A stretch of DNA of 41,465 nt from DAOSWM01 sp035380045 (GTDB lineage: Bacteria > Bacteroidota > Bacteroidia > Bacteroidales > Tenuifilaceae), in contig DAOSWM010000023.1 of assembly GCA_035380045.1 (NCBI GenBank), positions 1-41,465 on the forward strand, in the 5' to 3' direction. The translations under genes and the position numbers were made by a program. The notes beneath the pieces were generated by a model that did no database searches, had not been told where the DNA came from, and saw nothing but the letters and a program-made list of their open reading frames with translations. Numbering within the stretch: the stretch's first letter is position 1; each line of letters opens with the position of its first letter. This document shows positions 33,472-41,465 of the stretch, piece after piece.

Positions 33472-35217
33472 CTACCAGAAGAAGTTACATTCGAAAAGGC
33501 TGAAGTTACCTTTAGTATCTTCAACATGAAACAGCAGCACATGGTTTGTATTGCTTGTTAATCTTTTTGGATCAATTTTAAAGAAGGCTAAATCGTTTTT
33601 TGGATCCTGCTCAAAAAGAACCCATTTCCCATCAATGTAGCCTTTTACACCTTTTACCCCGCTAAAATCATCGGTAACCCTGAAACGAATGTCATTCTGG
33701 TTGCTCAGGTTCTTCCCTTCATTAATGTTTAAGGGAAGAATTGTGGGTGGAATCGTGTCGGCCATAACAAAAAAATCGCCAAAGGATCGCAATCTAGCCG
33801 ATACGTAACCATCGCTATAGTTTGCATCAACAGCTTCGATTTTCCCTTTGCTATCAAAAGTCCCAAGTAGTAACTTTTCTTCAATTCGTTCGGGAACGCT
33901 ATCAACTCTAATTTTAATTTCGATGAAATTATGAACCGGAGTTTGTGTATCGTGTAGATGAATTACCGGAGAGTATGTGTTTGGAAGTTTTTCTGATAAT
34001 CCATGGTTGAACCAAAGGTTGTGATAAAGTGAGTTTTTGGGGATGAAAACAGAGTATTTGTCTTCTTTAATTCTGCTGTCGCAATAAAAAAGCAAATGGG
34101 TTTTTGAGCCTTTTTCGAAAGGGCAACCCGGAACGCTAAACAGATTCAATGGCGAAGCTCCCTTAACAACTAATGTTAGGCTGGTTCTGTTGCCGTAGGC
34201 ATCACCAACAAAAACCTTAATGTTGTATAAGCTGTCGGGCTCAACATTAAGTAACCCGTTGCTGAAATTGCTCTTGTAGGAATTAAATTTATTATTAGGT
34301 TCTAGGAAAAGCTTATGTACTCTCTTGCCAATTAGTTGTCGGGTGGAGTAATCAATGTGACTATTAGCAAATCTTGTTTCAGAAAAATCAAATTGGTTAA
34401 TTTGAAAATGGTAGAATACAGAATCATTCACCAACATCTCAATTTCGTATATTCCACAGCGGGTGCTGCCTTGGTTAACGTAATCGTAAGCCTCAATGCC
34501 AAAACTCGTTAAACCAACTCCCATAATCGTATCGGGAGAAAGGTAGCTGTTACCTGATTTTTGAACCTTAAGTTCCCTTCTGTTGTTTATTGAATTTGAA
34601 GTACCCAAATAGTCGACCTGGTATATGTATGCCGATTGGATTACGGGGAACAAGTTGTCAGCTATTTTTAAGTTGCTGAAATGTGGGTTTAACGGAGTTT
34701 GTTTTGTCGATTCCCGCACCTCGTAGTGCAGATGCGGACCACCAGAACTCCCCGAGTTTCCGCTCCAGCCAATGAGTTGGCCACGTTCAACGTTAATAAC
34801 GCCAGGTTTAAGGTAAATATCTACCTCGAACGATTCGTTCTGGTACTGATGCTCTTTGACCAGCTGCTCAACATCATCGGTGAACCTGTCTAAATGCGCG
34901 TAAGCGGTAGTTAGGTTGTTGGGATGGTTTATGTACAATGCTTTTCCAAAGCCATTCCCGCCCACCCGAATTCTGGATACGTAACCTTTTTCCGACGAAA
35001 AAACCTCAGCACCAATTTTTCCGCCGGTTCTAAAGTCAATCCCAGAGTGGAAGTGGTTCGTTCTCACTTCTCCAAAAACTCCTGAAAGGTAAAGGTTTCC
35101 TTTAAGCGGTGGATACAGATTAAAAGGACTGTTTTCCGGTTGCGAATGGGATGGAAAAAACGCAAGAATAAATGCAAAAGAGGAAAATATTTTTAAAACG
35201 AAACGCATTACTGGCAA
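33472..35217 (-). CDS. Secreted M23 family peptidase
   Basis: 581 residues. A signal peptide occupies about 1-25 (VLKIFSSFAFILAFFPSHSQ). The LytM-type domain follows directly: NHFHSGIDFRTG (H57, D61 as zinc ligands) and GGPHLHYEVRES (H-x-H near 162). About 400 further residues contain beta-sandwich-like repeats (FSGVKGVKGYIDGKW near the end) and no second catalytic site. The usual role is peptidoglycan endopeptidase activity in the periplasm or at the surface. ATG 35208 is an alternative start. It is transcribed divergently from the zapA operon. Confidence 0.93.
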   Translation of the reverse strand: MPVMRFVLKIFSSFAFILAFFPSHSQPENSPFNLYPPLKGNLYLSGVFGEVRTNHFHSGIDFRTGGKIGAEVFSSEKGYVSRIRVGGNGFGKALYINHPNNLTTAYAHLDRFTDDVEQLVKEHQYQNESFEVDIYLKPGVINVERGQLIGWSGNSGSSGGPHLHYEVRESTKQTPLNPHFSNLKIADNLFPVIQSAYIYQVDYLGTSNSINNRRELKVQKSGNSYLSPDTIMGVGLTSFGIEAYDYVNQGSTRCGIYEIEMLVNDSVFYHFQINQFDFSETRFANSHIDYSTRQLIGKRVHKLFLEPNNKFNSYKSNFSNGLLNVEPDSLYNIKVFVGDAYGNRTSLTLVVKGASPLNLFSVPGCPFEKGSKTHLLFYCDSRIKEDKYSVFIPKNSLYHNLWFNHGLSEKLPNTYSPVIHLHDTQTPVHNFIEIKIRVDSVPERIEEKLLLGTFDSKGKIEAVDANYSDGYVSARLRSFGDFFVMADTIPPTILPLNINEGKNLSNQNDIRFRVTDDFSGVKGVKGYIDGKWVLFEQDPKNDLAFFKIDPKRLTSNTNHVLLFHVEDTKGNFSLFECNFFW

Positions 35218-35237
35218 TAAATTGAAAGATTATCCCG

Positions 35238-35269
35238 CAAAGCTAACTTTTTTACTGCTCTTTCCGAAA
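35238..35269 (-). promoter_or_regulatory. Promoter of the M23 peptidase / acyltransferase operon
   Basis: On the minus strand TTTC (35266-35269), 20 bases, TAGCTTTG (35238-35245). The -7 box is perfect and the spacing exact. It is back to back with the zapA-operon promoter. Confidence 0.55.
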
Positions 35270-35284
35270 ATTCGGATAGATAAT

Positions 35285-35316
35285 TTTGATTTTTTGGTAA
35301 ACCGATTGTACCTTTG
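35285..35316 (+). promoter_or_regulatory. Promoter of the ZapB-like/zapA operon
   Basis: TTTG (35285-35288), exactly 20 bases, TACCTTTG (35309-35316): a full match to the Bacteroidota consensus. The ATG at 35337 is 20 bases after the -7 box, so the leader is very short. Confidence 0.72.
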
Positions 35317-35336
35317 TATTATAAATAAAACCAGTA

Positions 35337-35630
35337 ATGAACGTACACCAAGAGAGCATAAATCAAAGTCTTAAAAAAAAAATTGAATTGTTGCTTTCTG
35401 CGTACGATAAGTTACAGGTTGAAAACCTTAAACTTTCAGAGAAGAACCGGGAGCTAGAAAGTAGTTTTAAGCAGAAATGTGAGAGTCTTGATGAGCTCGA
35501 GAAACGTTTCAACCAGGTTCAACTCGCAAAAGCATTTGTTGCCACAAGCAACAATGTTCACGAAGCAAAGGATAAGGTGAAAAGGATTGTGCGGGAAATT
35601 GATCAGTGCATTGCTCTTTTAAACAAATAG
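35337..35630 (+). CDS. Small coiled-coil protein, ZapB-like by context
   Basis: 97 residues, nearly all one predicted coiled coil (KIELLLSAYDKLQVENLKLS ... EKNRELESSFKQKCESLDEL), with a short C-terminal helix. There is no membrane segment. It starts at a consensus promoter and is followed after 18 bases by zapA, so the two form an operon. In E. coli ZapB is a short coiled coil that binds ZapA at the division ring. The resemblance here is of size, shape and context only, not of sequence. Confidence 0.7.
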   Translation: MNVHQESINQSLKKKIELLLSAYDKLQVENLKLSEKNRELESSFKQKCESLDELEKRFNQVQLAKAFVATSNNVHEAKDKVKRIVREIDQCIALLNK

Positions 35631-35648
35631 ATTATTCAGGATCGATAA

Positions 35649-35954
35649 ATGGACGATAAACTTTCAATACGCGTTAATGTGGCCGATAGGTTTTATCCCC
35701 TAAAAATCGATCGAAAAGATGAAGAGAAAATACGAAAAGCTGCCAAGTTAATCAACGAAAAGGTTCTTCAATATAAACAACGATATAACGATAAGGACTT
35801 ACAAGATTTTTTGGCAATGGCTGCTCTACAGTTTGTTATTAAGCTCCTTGAAAGCGAGAACCGATTCGAAGTTCCGCAGGTGCTTGATAAAATCGACGAG
35901 CTCGATGAGTGGTTAGCTGATAGTCTAGAAAAAAGAGAAATACGTTCTTTCTAA
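35649..35954 (+). CDS. zapA: Cell division protein ZapA
   Basis: 101 residues. LSIRVNVADRFYPLKIDRKD and EEKIRKAAKLINEKV match the globular ZapA head, then a C-terminal helix with YNDKDLQDFLAMAALQFVIK (the usual "D.q.lLamaAL.l"). It binds FtsZ and bundles filaments at the Z ring. It is the second gene after the ZapB-like gene, and a 6S-like RNA follows 6 bases after the stop, as in the zapA-ssrS arrangement of E. coli. Confidence 0.92.
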   Translation: MDDKLSIRVNVADRFYPLKIDRKDEEKIRKAAKLINEKVLQYKQRYNDKDLQDFLAMAALQFVIKLLESENRFEVPQVLDKIDELDEWLADSLEKREIRSF

Positions 35955-35960
35955 TAGCTT

Positions 35961-36168
35961 TGCCCGCATTGTTTCCTTAACATTTTGCGAAACTCAACAT
36001 TATCAAAATTGGAGTAAGACTCAAGCATACGTAGGACAGGCCTTATTCCAGCTCGGCTGGAATCTCATTAACTTGAGACATTGGAAGTTCGAAATTTGCG
36101 GTCTCTCCACCCATGATTAACTGGGGTTTTCTAAAACTTTAGGGAATGCAATGCGGGCTTTTTTTATG
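35961..36168 (+). ncRNA. ssrS: 6S-like RNA (ssrS), Bacteroidota type
   Basis: About 205 bases. The terminal stem is formed by GCCCGCATTG (35962-35971) plus TTCC with GGAA plus CAATGCGGGC (36149-36158), followed by a T-run. Inside are single-stranded-looking flanks, then CTCAAG (36020-36025) with CTTGAG (36072-36077), and an apical hairpin ATTCCAG (36045-36051) with CTGGAAT (36057-36063). A closing stem, central bubble and long apical arm is the 6S architecture. Length, position after zapA and the intrinsic terminator agree. 6S RNA binds housekeeping RNA polymerase. A cis-acting leader of rny is the main alternative. Confidence 0.75.
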
Positions 36169-36250
36169 CGAAGTGAATTAAAACCAAGATATACTGAGTA
36201 GATATTTCTGCTCAGCATTTGTTAAACCAATTTACCATAAATAAAATTGT

Positions 36251-37789
36251 ATGATGACTACCATAATAATTATCGCAGCTTCGTCACTGGTTGTGAGCGG
36301 TTTTGTGACATACTTCATTTGGAATGCTATTCTTACCAAAAAGAAGAAGTCCATAATCCACGAGGCAGAAGTAGAGGCAGAAGTTATTCGAAAAGAGAAG
36401 ATTCTTCAAGCCAAAGAAAAATTTTTACAGCTGAAAGGCGAGCACGAAAAGGTTGTTAACGAAAGGAACAACCGTTTGCTACAGTCTGAAAATAAGTTAA
36501 AGCAACGCGAGGTTGCTTTCTCCCAAAAATTTGAAGAGCAGCAGCGTAAGCAGAAAGAGATTGACACCATTCGCGAAAACCTCAACGTACAGCTCGAGCT
36601 GGTTGAGAAACGTACCGAGGAGCTCGAACGTTCGCACAGGATGCACGTTGAAAAACTCGAATCGTTATCTGGTTTATCGGCTGAAGAGGCCAAGGCACAG
36701 CTGGTTGAGTCGTTAAAGGCCGAGGCAAAAACCGAAGCCATGTCGTACATTAACGAAGTGATGGACGAGGCCAAAATGACCGCCACCAAGGAGGCAAAAC
36801 GAGTTGTGGTTCAAACAATTCAACGTGTGGCTTCAGAGTCTGCTATCGAAAATTCGGTTACCGTTTTCCATATCGATTCCGATGAGATTAAGGGACGAAT
36901 TATAGGTAGGGAAGGACGTAACATTCGCGCCCTTGAGGCCGCAACAGGAGTAGAAATTATTGTTGACGATACCCCCGAGGCAATCATTCTTTCTGCGTTC
37001 GACCCCGTACGTAGGGAGATAGCCCGCTTGGCTCTCCATCAGCTGGTAACCGATGGAAGAATCCACCCGGCTCGCATTGAGGAGATTGTTCAAAAAACCC
37101 AGAAACAGATTGAGGAGGAAATTGTTGAGATAGGTAAACGAACAGCCATCGACCTTGGTATTCACGGACTTCACCCTGAATTGGTACGGCTTGTTGGAAA
37201 GATGAAGTACCGTTCGTCCTACGGTCAAAATTTGCTGCAGCACTCCCGCGAGGTTGCGAACCTTTGTGCAATTATGGCCACTGAGCTAGGACTAAATGCG
37301 AAAATGGCCAAACGTGCTGGGTTACTTCACGATATTGGCAAAGTTCCCGATGATGAGCCCGAATTACCACACGCAATTCTTGGTATGAAGCTGGCCGAAA
37401 AGTATAAGGAGAAGCCGGAAGTTTGTAACGCCATCGGTTCGCACCACGATGAAACCGAGATGACAACTCTTATTGCGCCAATTGTGCAAGTTTGTGACGC
37501 CATTTCAGGTGCTCGCCCTGGTGCACGTAGGGAGGTTGTTGAATCGTACATCAAACGATTAAAGGAGATGGAGGATCTTGCTATCAACTATCCCGGAGTG
37601 CTGAAAACCTACGCAATTCAGGCTGGAAGAGAACTAAGAGTAATTGTTGGTAGCGAAAAAGTTACTGATGATGAGGCTGCTAGCCTATCGTACGATATTG
37701 CGAAAAAGATTCAGGATGAGATGACTTATCCAGGTCAGGTTAAAATTACCGTAATACGCGAAACCCGTGCAATCAGCTACGCTAAGTAG
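36251..37789 (+). CDS. rny: Ribonuclease Y
   Basis: 512 residues, normal length. An N-terminal membrane anchor (about 3-24, TIIIIAASSLVVSGFVTYFI) is followed by a long coiled coil (about 30-200), a KH domain (DEIKGRIIGREGRNIRALEA, about 215-235) and an HD domain with the metal-binding His-Asp in AGLLHDIGKVPDDEP, plus HSREVANLCAIMATELG before it and GSHHDETEM after. It is an endoribonuclease that starts mRNA decay at the membrane. It is preceded by the 6S-like RNA and its T-run, so it probably has its own promoter in 36169-36250, which I could not locate. Confidence 0.96.
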   Translation: MMTTIIIIAASSLVVSGFVTYFIWNAILTKKKKSIIHEAEVEAEVIRKEKILQAKEKFLQLKGEHEKVVNERNNRLLQSENKLKQREVAFSQKFEEQQRKQKEIDTIRENLNVQLELVEKRTEELERSHRMHVEKLESLSGLSAEEAKAQLVESLKAEAKTEAMSYINEVMDEAKMTATKEAKRVVVQTIQRVASESAIENSVTVFHIDSDEIKGRIIGREGRNIRALEAATGVEIIVDDTPEAIILSAFDPVRREIARLALHQLVTDGRIHPARIEEIVQKTQKQIEEEIVEIGKRTAIDLGIHGLHPELVRLVGKMKYRSSYGQNLLQHSREVANLCAIMATELGLNAKMAKRAGLLHDIGKVPDDEPELPHAILGMKLAEKYKEKPEVCNAIGSHHDETEMTTLIAPIVQVCDAISGARPGARREVVESYIKRLKEMEDLAINYPGVLKTYAIQAGRELRVIVGSEKVTDDEAASLSYDIAKKIQDEMTYPGQVKITVIRETRAISYAK

Positions 37790-37832
37790 ATTGTAATTTG
37801 GAAGCCAATATAATCCAATGAGTAAAAGTAGA

Positions 37833-37860
37833 TCACCACGGACTTTATGTCCGTGGTTGA
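37833..37860 (+). terminator. Hairpin after rny
   Basis: ACCACGGAC (37835-37843) pairs perfectly with GTCCGTGGT (37849-37857) around a five-base loop, with TCA/TGA extension. There is no long T-run (TTGATTCGTTTATAAAA follows), so it is either a weak terminator or a stabilising or regulatory hairpin. Confidence 0.5.
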
Positions 37861-37903
37861 TTCGTTTATAAAATAAAGGTTCAGACATTAAATTCTATTT
37901 TCT

Positions 37904-39043
37904 ATGCAGTCTTTTGAGAATATTCAAATGGTTGATTTGAAAAGCCAGTACCTCAAAATTAAGCCCGAAGTGGATAAGGCTATTCAGGATGTAATTGATA
38001 GCACTGCGTTCATAAAGGGCGAGCCTGTAAAATTATTCGAGAGGGAGTTAGCCGAATATCTCGGTGTAAAGCACGTAGTTGGCTGCGCAAACGGAACCGA
38101 TGCCCTGCAAATTGCACTTATGGCTCTTGGTTTAAAGCCTGGCGACGAAGTGATTACTCCCGATTTTACCTTTATTGCTACGGTGGAGGTAGTCGCACTT
38201 CTTGGGTTAAAACCTGTTCTGGTTGATGTTAACATCGACGATTATACAATTGATGTTAACTCACTTGAGGCAGCAATTACCCCACGTACAAAAGCAATTA
38301 TTCCTGTTCACCTTTTTGGACAGTGTGCCAATATGGAGGCAATTCTTCGAATTGCAAAAAAGCATAATCTCTTTGTTGTTGAGGACAACGCTCAGGCCAT
38401 TGGGGCTGATTACTACTTCACCGATGGAACCTCCAGAAAAGCGGGTACAATTGGTGATATTGGGTGTACCTCGTTCTTCCCCTCAAAGAATTTGGGTTGC
38501 TACGGCGATGGCGGAGCCCTTTTTACCAATGATGATTCGCTGGCCGAACAAATCCGCTCAATCTCAAATCATGGCATGAAGGTTCGCTATCACCACGATA
38601 GGATTGGCGTAAACTCACGGCTCGATACCATTCAGGCTGCAATTCTTCGGGAGAAATTACCTCATTTAGATGAGTATAATGCAGCAAGAATTTCAGCAGC
38701 TGATAATTACGATAGATTGTTCTCGGGAAATTCGAAAGTGCTTGTTCCAAAAAGAGTATCATGGTCGAACCACGTTTTCCATCAGTATACATTGAGGGTT
38801 TTTGGAGTTGACAGACAACGTTTAATCGCAGGGCTGGCAGAAAGAAGTATTCCTGCTATGGTATACTACCCAATCCCGTTGCACAGCCAGATAGCGTTTA
38901 AAGAATTTAGTAAAGATGCTAAAGTTAAAGAATTTCCAAATACAGATAAGCTCTGCGAAAGCGTATTATCTTTGCCAATTCATACTGAATTGAACTTTGA
39001 AATACAGGAATTTATTTCCAAAAATTTCTTGGAATTACTATAA
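37904..39043 (+). CDS. DegT/DnrJ/EryC1/StrS sugar aminotransferase (WbpE-like)
   Basis: 379 residues. PLP-binding features are GCANGTDALQIALMALGLKP, TPDFTFIATVEV, PVHLFGQCANM, VVEDNAQAIGADY and the internal-aldimine Lys in SFFPSKNLGCYGDGGAL; RLDTIQAAILREKL completes the family pattern. The enzyme would transaminate a UDP-3-keto sugar acid using glutamate. With the next three genes (acetyltransferase, Gfo/Idh dehydrogenase, nucleotide-sugar dehydrogenase) it fits the WbpE step of UDP-2,3-diacetamido-2,3-dideoxy-glucuronate synthesis. It is the first gene of the operon. Confidence 0.88.
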   Translation: MQSFENIQMVDLKSQYLKIKPEVDKAIQDVIDSTAFIKGEPVKLFERELAEYLGVKHVVGCANGTDALQIALMALGLKPGDEVITPDFTFIATVEVVALLGLKPVLVDVNIDDYTIDVNSLEAAITPRTKAIIPVHLFGQCANMEAILRIAKKHNLFVVEDNAQAIGADYYFTDGTSRKAGTIGDIGCTSFFPSKNLGCYGDGGALFTNDDSLAEQIRSISNHGMKVRYHHDRIGVNSRLDTIQAAILREKLPHLDEYNAARISAADNYDRLFSGNSKVLVPKRVSWSNHVFHQYTLRVFGVDRQRLIAGLAERSIPAMVYYPIPLHSQIAFKEFSKDAKVKEFPNTDKLCESVLSLPIHTELNFEIQEFISKNFLELL

Positions 39044-39081
39044 AAAGGCACCAAATTTGAATCCCAATTAGCTTCTTATAA

Positions 39082-39666
39082 ATGTCAACTATGGAAAATA
39101 AATATTTTGCTCATCCTACTGCAGTAATCGATGAGGGTTGCCTAATTGGAGAAGGGACAAAAATATGGCATTTCACCCACATAATGCCCAATTGCCGTAT
39201 CGGCAAAAACTGTAACCTTGGACAAAACGTGGTGGTATCTCCCGATGTACAACTGGGGAATAATGTTAAAGTTCAAAATAACGTATCAATATATACTGGT
39301 GTAATTTGCGAGGATGACGTTTTCCTTGGGCCTTCAATGGTCTTTACCAATGTTATTAATCCTCGTAGCGCTGTTAACCGAAAGAGCGAGTACGCAAAAA
39401 CCATAGTAAAAAAAGGTGCAACCATTGGCGCAAATGCTACCATAGTATGTGGAATTACACTTGGAGAATTCTGCTTTATTGGCGCAGGAGCTGTTGTGTT
39501 GCGCGATGTTAAACCATACTCACTTTTAGTTGGAAACCCAGCAAAGCAAATTGGATGGATGAGCGAATTTGGACATAGGTTAGAGTTCAATGCCGAAGGA
39601 ATTGCAATTTGCAAGGAGAGTAAGGAAACCTACAAGTTAGAAAATGATTCAGTTAGAAAACTATAA
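39082..39666 (+). CDS. Left-handed beta-helix N-acetyltransferase (WbpD-like)
   Basis: 194 residues with hexapeptide repeats from about 12 to 165 (LIGEGTKIWHFTHIMPNCRI, NVKVQNNVSIYTGVICEDDV, GATIGANATIVCGITLGEFC). HFTHIMPNC and the FLGPSMVFTNVINPRS loop match WbpD/WlbB-type acetyltransferases, which acetylate the 3-amino group of UDP-GlcNAc3NA from acetyl-CoA. ATG 39091 is an alternative start. It lies 38 bases after the aminotransferase and 5 bases before the dehydrogenase gene. Confidence 0.88.
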   Translation: MSTMENKYFAHPTAVIDEGCLIGEGTKIWHFTHIMPNCRIGKNCNLGQNVVVSPDVQLGNNVKVQNNVSIYTGVICEDDVFLGPSMVFTNVINPRSAVNRKSEYAKTIVKKGATIGANATIVCGITLGEFCFIGAGAVVLRDVKPYSLLVGNPAKQIGWMSEFGHRLEFNAEGIAICKESKETYKLENDSVRKL

Positions 39667-39671
39667 GAAAA

Positions 39672-40619
39672 ATGCAGAAAAATTTTGGATTGATTGGTGT
39701 TGCTGGTTATATCGCCCCTCGACACTTAAAAGCGATAAAAGAAACTGGGAATAATCTCATTGCTTCCCTTGATAAGTATGATTGCGTCGGTATTATTGAC
39801 AGTTATTTCCCAGATGCAGATTTTTTTACTGAATATGAGCGTTTCGATAGGCATTTTGATAAGCTGAAAAGGCAGGGAACAAAAATTGATTATGTGAGTA
39901 TCTGCACTCCAAATTACTTGCACGATTCTCATATTAGGTTTGCCCTAAGGCAGGGAGCTGATGCAATATGTGAAAAGCCTATTGTATTGAACCCATGGAA
40001 TGTTGAAGCGCTACAAGAAATTGAAAAAGAAACTGGTAGAAAAGTATTCAATATTTTACAGCTACGTTTACATCCTTCAATAATTGCGCTAAAGAAAAAA
40101 ATTGAACAAGGGCCTAAGGATAAAATTTACGATATTGACCTAACATATATCACTAGCCGTGGGCGATGGTATTTCATCTCATGGAAAGGCGATGTTCAGA
40201 AGTCAGGTGGTGTCGCCACAAATATTGGAGTTCATTTTTTTGATATGCTTTTATGGATTTTTGGTGACTTAAAGGAAAATGTAGTTCACGTTTCGGAAGC
40301 CTGCAAGGCTGCAGGTTACCTGAGGCTTGAAAGAGCAAGGGTACGATGGTTCCTGAGTGTTGATTATGAAGATATTCCGCAGGTTATTAAGGATAAAGGT
40401 CAGAGAACTTTTCGTTCAATTTCAATAGAAGGTGATGAGTTAGAGTTTAGTGGGGGGTTCACAGATCTCCATACGTTACTGTATCAGGATATTCTTGCTG
40501 GAGGTGGTTTTGGTTTGGCTGATGCAAAACCTTCTATTCAAACTGTGTTTGAAATTCGAAATACTAAACCTATTGGTAAAGTTGGCGATTATCATCCATT
40601 ACTAAATAAAAAATCATAA
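39672..40619 (+). CDS. Gfo/Idh/MocA oxidoreductase (WbpB/WlbA-like UDP-GlcNAcA 3-dehydrogenase)
   Basis: 315 residues. The N-terminal Rossmann fold begins FGLIGVAGYIAPRHLKAIKE; YVSICTPNYLHDSHIRFALR and ADAICEKPIVLNPWN contain the family EKP motif; ILQLRLHPSIIALKKKI and GGVATNIGVHFFDMLLWIFG are the usual C-terminal sheet segments. In the WbpB/WlbA reaction the C3 hydroxyl of UDP-GlcNAcA is oxidised before transamination. Operon position between the acetyltransferase and the UDP-sugar 6-dehydrogenase supports this. Confidence 0.88.
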   Translation: MQKNFGLIGVAGYIAPRHLKAIKETGNNLIASLDKYDCVGIIDSYFPDADFFTEYERFDRHFDKLKRQGTKIDYVSICTPNYLHDSHIRFALRQGADAICEKPIVLNPWNVEALQEIEKETGRKVFNILQLRLHPSIIALKKKIEQGPKDKIYDIDLTYITSRGRWYFISWKGDVQKSGGVATNIGVHFFDMLLWIFGDLKENVVHVSEACKAAGYLRLERARVRWFLSVDYEDIPQVIKDKGQRTFRSISIEGDELEFSGGFTDLHTLLYQDILAGGGFGLADAKPSIQTVFEIRNTKPIGKVGDYHPLLNKKS

Positions 40620-40624
40620 CAGCA

Positions 40625-41465
40625 ATGAACATCTATCAATCACTCCTCGATAAAAGGGAGAAACTTGCAGTAATTGGTCTTGGCTACGTTGGGTTACCCA
40701 TTGCCCTTGAATTTGCCCGGAAAATTTCGGTTGTTGGGTTCGATATCAAACCCGAACGAGTTGACCTAATGAAACAGGGCATTGACCCTAGCCGTGAGTT
40801 GGATTCGGAAGCTTTTCAGGGATGCGATATTCTGTACACTCATAACATTGAGGATCTTCGCTCCTCAAAGTTCTACGTGGTAGCAGTTCCAACTCCAATT
40901 GACGACCACAATTTGCCTGACCTGAAACCCTTGTTAGCAGCCACCGAAACCGTTGGAAAGGTTCTGAAAAAAGGTGATTACGTAGTGTATGAATCAACCG
41001 TGTACCCTGGTTGTACCGAGGAGGACTGCGTGCCTCTTCTTGAGAAACTCTCAGGATTAAAGTATATAGAAGATTTTAAAGTTGGTTTCTCACCCGAAAG
41101 AATCAATCCCGGCGATAAGGAGCATACCCTTACAAGCATTGTAAAAGTTACATCAGGTTGCGATGCTGAATCAGCAGAAATTATAGCTAAAACCTACGAA
41201 CTAATTATTAAGGCAGGTGTTCATCGTGCCAGTACAATAAAGGTTGCCGAGGCGGCAAAAATTATTGAGAACACACAGCGCGACATCAACATTGCTTTCA
41301 TGAATGAGCTTTCGCTAATATTTAATCGTATGGGAATAAACACCTACGAAGTGTTGGAAGCTGCCGGAACTAAGTGGAATTTTCTTAAGTTTTTCCCTGG
41401 TTTAGTTGGTGGTCATTGTATAGGCGTTGATCCCTACTACCTGGTTTTTAAAGCAAAAGAGTTAG
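40625..41465 (+). CDS. UDP-N-acetyl-hexosamine 6-dehydrogenase (WbpA-like), 3' end outside window
   Basis: The ATG at 40625 opens a frame that continues to the last base (280 codons), so the C-terminus is missing. NAD-binding LAVIGLGYVGLPIALEFARK, VAVPTPIDDHN, VYESTVYPGCTEEDC, FSPERINPGDKEHT and KVAEAAKIIENTQRDINIAF follow in the usual order. The catalytic Cys lies in PGLVGGHCIGVDPYYL near the end. It oxidises UDP-GlcNAc (or GalNAc) C6 to the uronic acid in two NAD steps, the first step of the pathway completed by the three genes upstream. It starts 5 bases after the previous stop. Confidence 0.92.
   Translation, partial: MNIYQSLLDKREKLAVIGLGYVGLPIALEFARKISVVGFDIKPERVDLMKQGIDPSRELDSEAFQGCDILYTHNIEDLRSSKFYVVAVPTPIDDHNLPDLKPLLAATETVGKVLKKGDYVVYESTVYPGCTEEDCVPLLEKLSGLKYIEDFKVGFSPERINPGDKEHTLTSIVKVTSGCDAESAEIIAKTYELIIKAGVHRASTIKVAEAAKIIENTQRDINIAFMNELSLIFNRMGINTYEVLEAAGTKWNFLKFFPGLVGGHCIGVDPYYLVFKAKEL

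Noticed and set aside
35955..35962. TAGCTTTG, a -7-like box at the start of the 6S-like RNA
   Set aside because: It would start transcription inside the terminal stem and has no TTTG upstream. The RNA more likely comes from the zapA transcript or another promoter.
40788..40997. 69-codon frame antisense to the UDP-sugar dehydrogenase
   Set aside because: It is a shadow of the real plus-strand gene, which runs off the window end.
1..41465. tRNA, rRNA, CRISPR array, transposase or prophage genes
   Set aside because: None could be recognised on either strand. The only mobile-like signal is the short non-coding repeat at 995-1214.

Overview
The window looks like a chromosomal segment of a Bacteroidota bacterium, probably order Bacteroidales. 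Supporting signs are several promoters of the Bacteroidota form (TTTG, about 20 bp, TAnnTTTG), an HU/SPOR fusion protein, a TonB receptor with a carboxypeptidase-like N-terminal domain, LytS/LytTR two-component genes and low GC content. Nothing in the sequence fixes the genus. Most genes are housekeeping or accessory genes. No phage, transposase, CRISPR array, tRNA or rRNA is visible.

Layout. 1-897: 3' part of a saccharopine-dehydrogenase-family gene with a strong terminator. 898-1242: non-coding stretch carrying a MITE-like inverted repeat. 1243-4387: two nitroreductases, a NAD(P)-binding protein, a NimA-like flavin-binding protein and two small unknowns. 4388-6338: a YgjP-type metallopeptidase overlapping an HU/SPOR membrane protein. 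6499-7624: a Crp/Fnr regulator with a stand-alone receiver. 7785-22278: a chemosensory cluster. 22407-24174: dnaX, split by an 11-A run. 24285-24800: ferritin. 24851-30440 (minus strand): a TonB receptor, two flavodoxin-like proteins and a LytS/LytTR pair; this stretch contains a spurious assembly gap. 30588-35217 (minus strand): AnmK, a secreted unknown, an LpxL/HtrB-like acyltransferase and an M23 peptidase. 35337-37789: a ZapB-like coiled coil, ZapA, a 6S-like RNA and RNase Y. 37904-41465: four genes for a UDP-diacetamido-uronic acid type sugar, running off the window end.

The most unusual part is the chemosensory cluster. In order it encodes CheY, a 603-residue helical protein, a STAS protein, a second CheY, CheA, CheW, an outer-membrane barrel protein, CheR, a histidine-kinase-like protein, CheD, CheB, a DUF4407 membrane protein and a membrane GAF/PAS sensor. 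It has adaptation enzymes but no methyl-accepting receptor and no flagellar gene, so the output may be surface motility or another process. The 603-residue protein carries a CheZ-like QDxxxQ motif and a CheZ-like acidic tail ending in a hydrophobic peptide; I propose it as an unconventional CheY phosphatase. The kinase-like protein has an intact ATP-binding domain, but Asn replaces the phospho-accepting His. A perfect FNR-like palindrome lies between the divergent Crp/Fnr gene and the cluster promoter.

Other points of note: dnaX probably makes two products by slippage on the A-run, or contains a homopolymer error. The 100-N gap is flanked by an exact 55-base duplication; collapsing it restores an intact flavodoxin gene. 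The 6S-like RNA lies directly after zapA, as ssrS does in E. coli.
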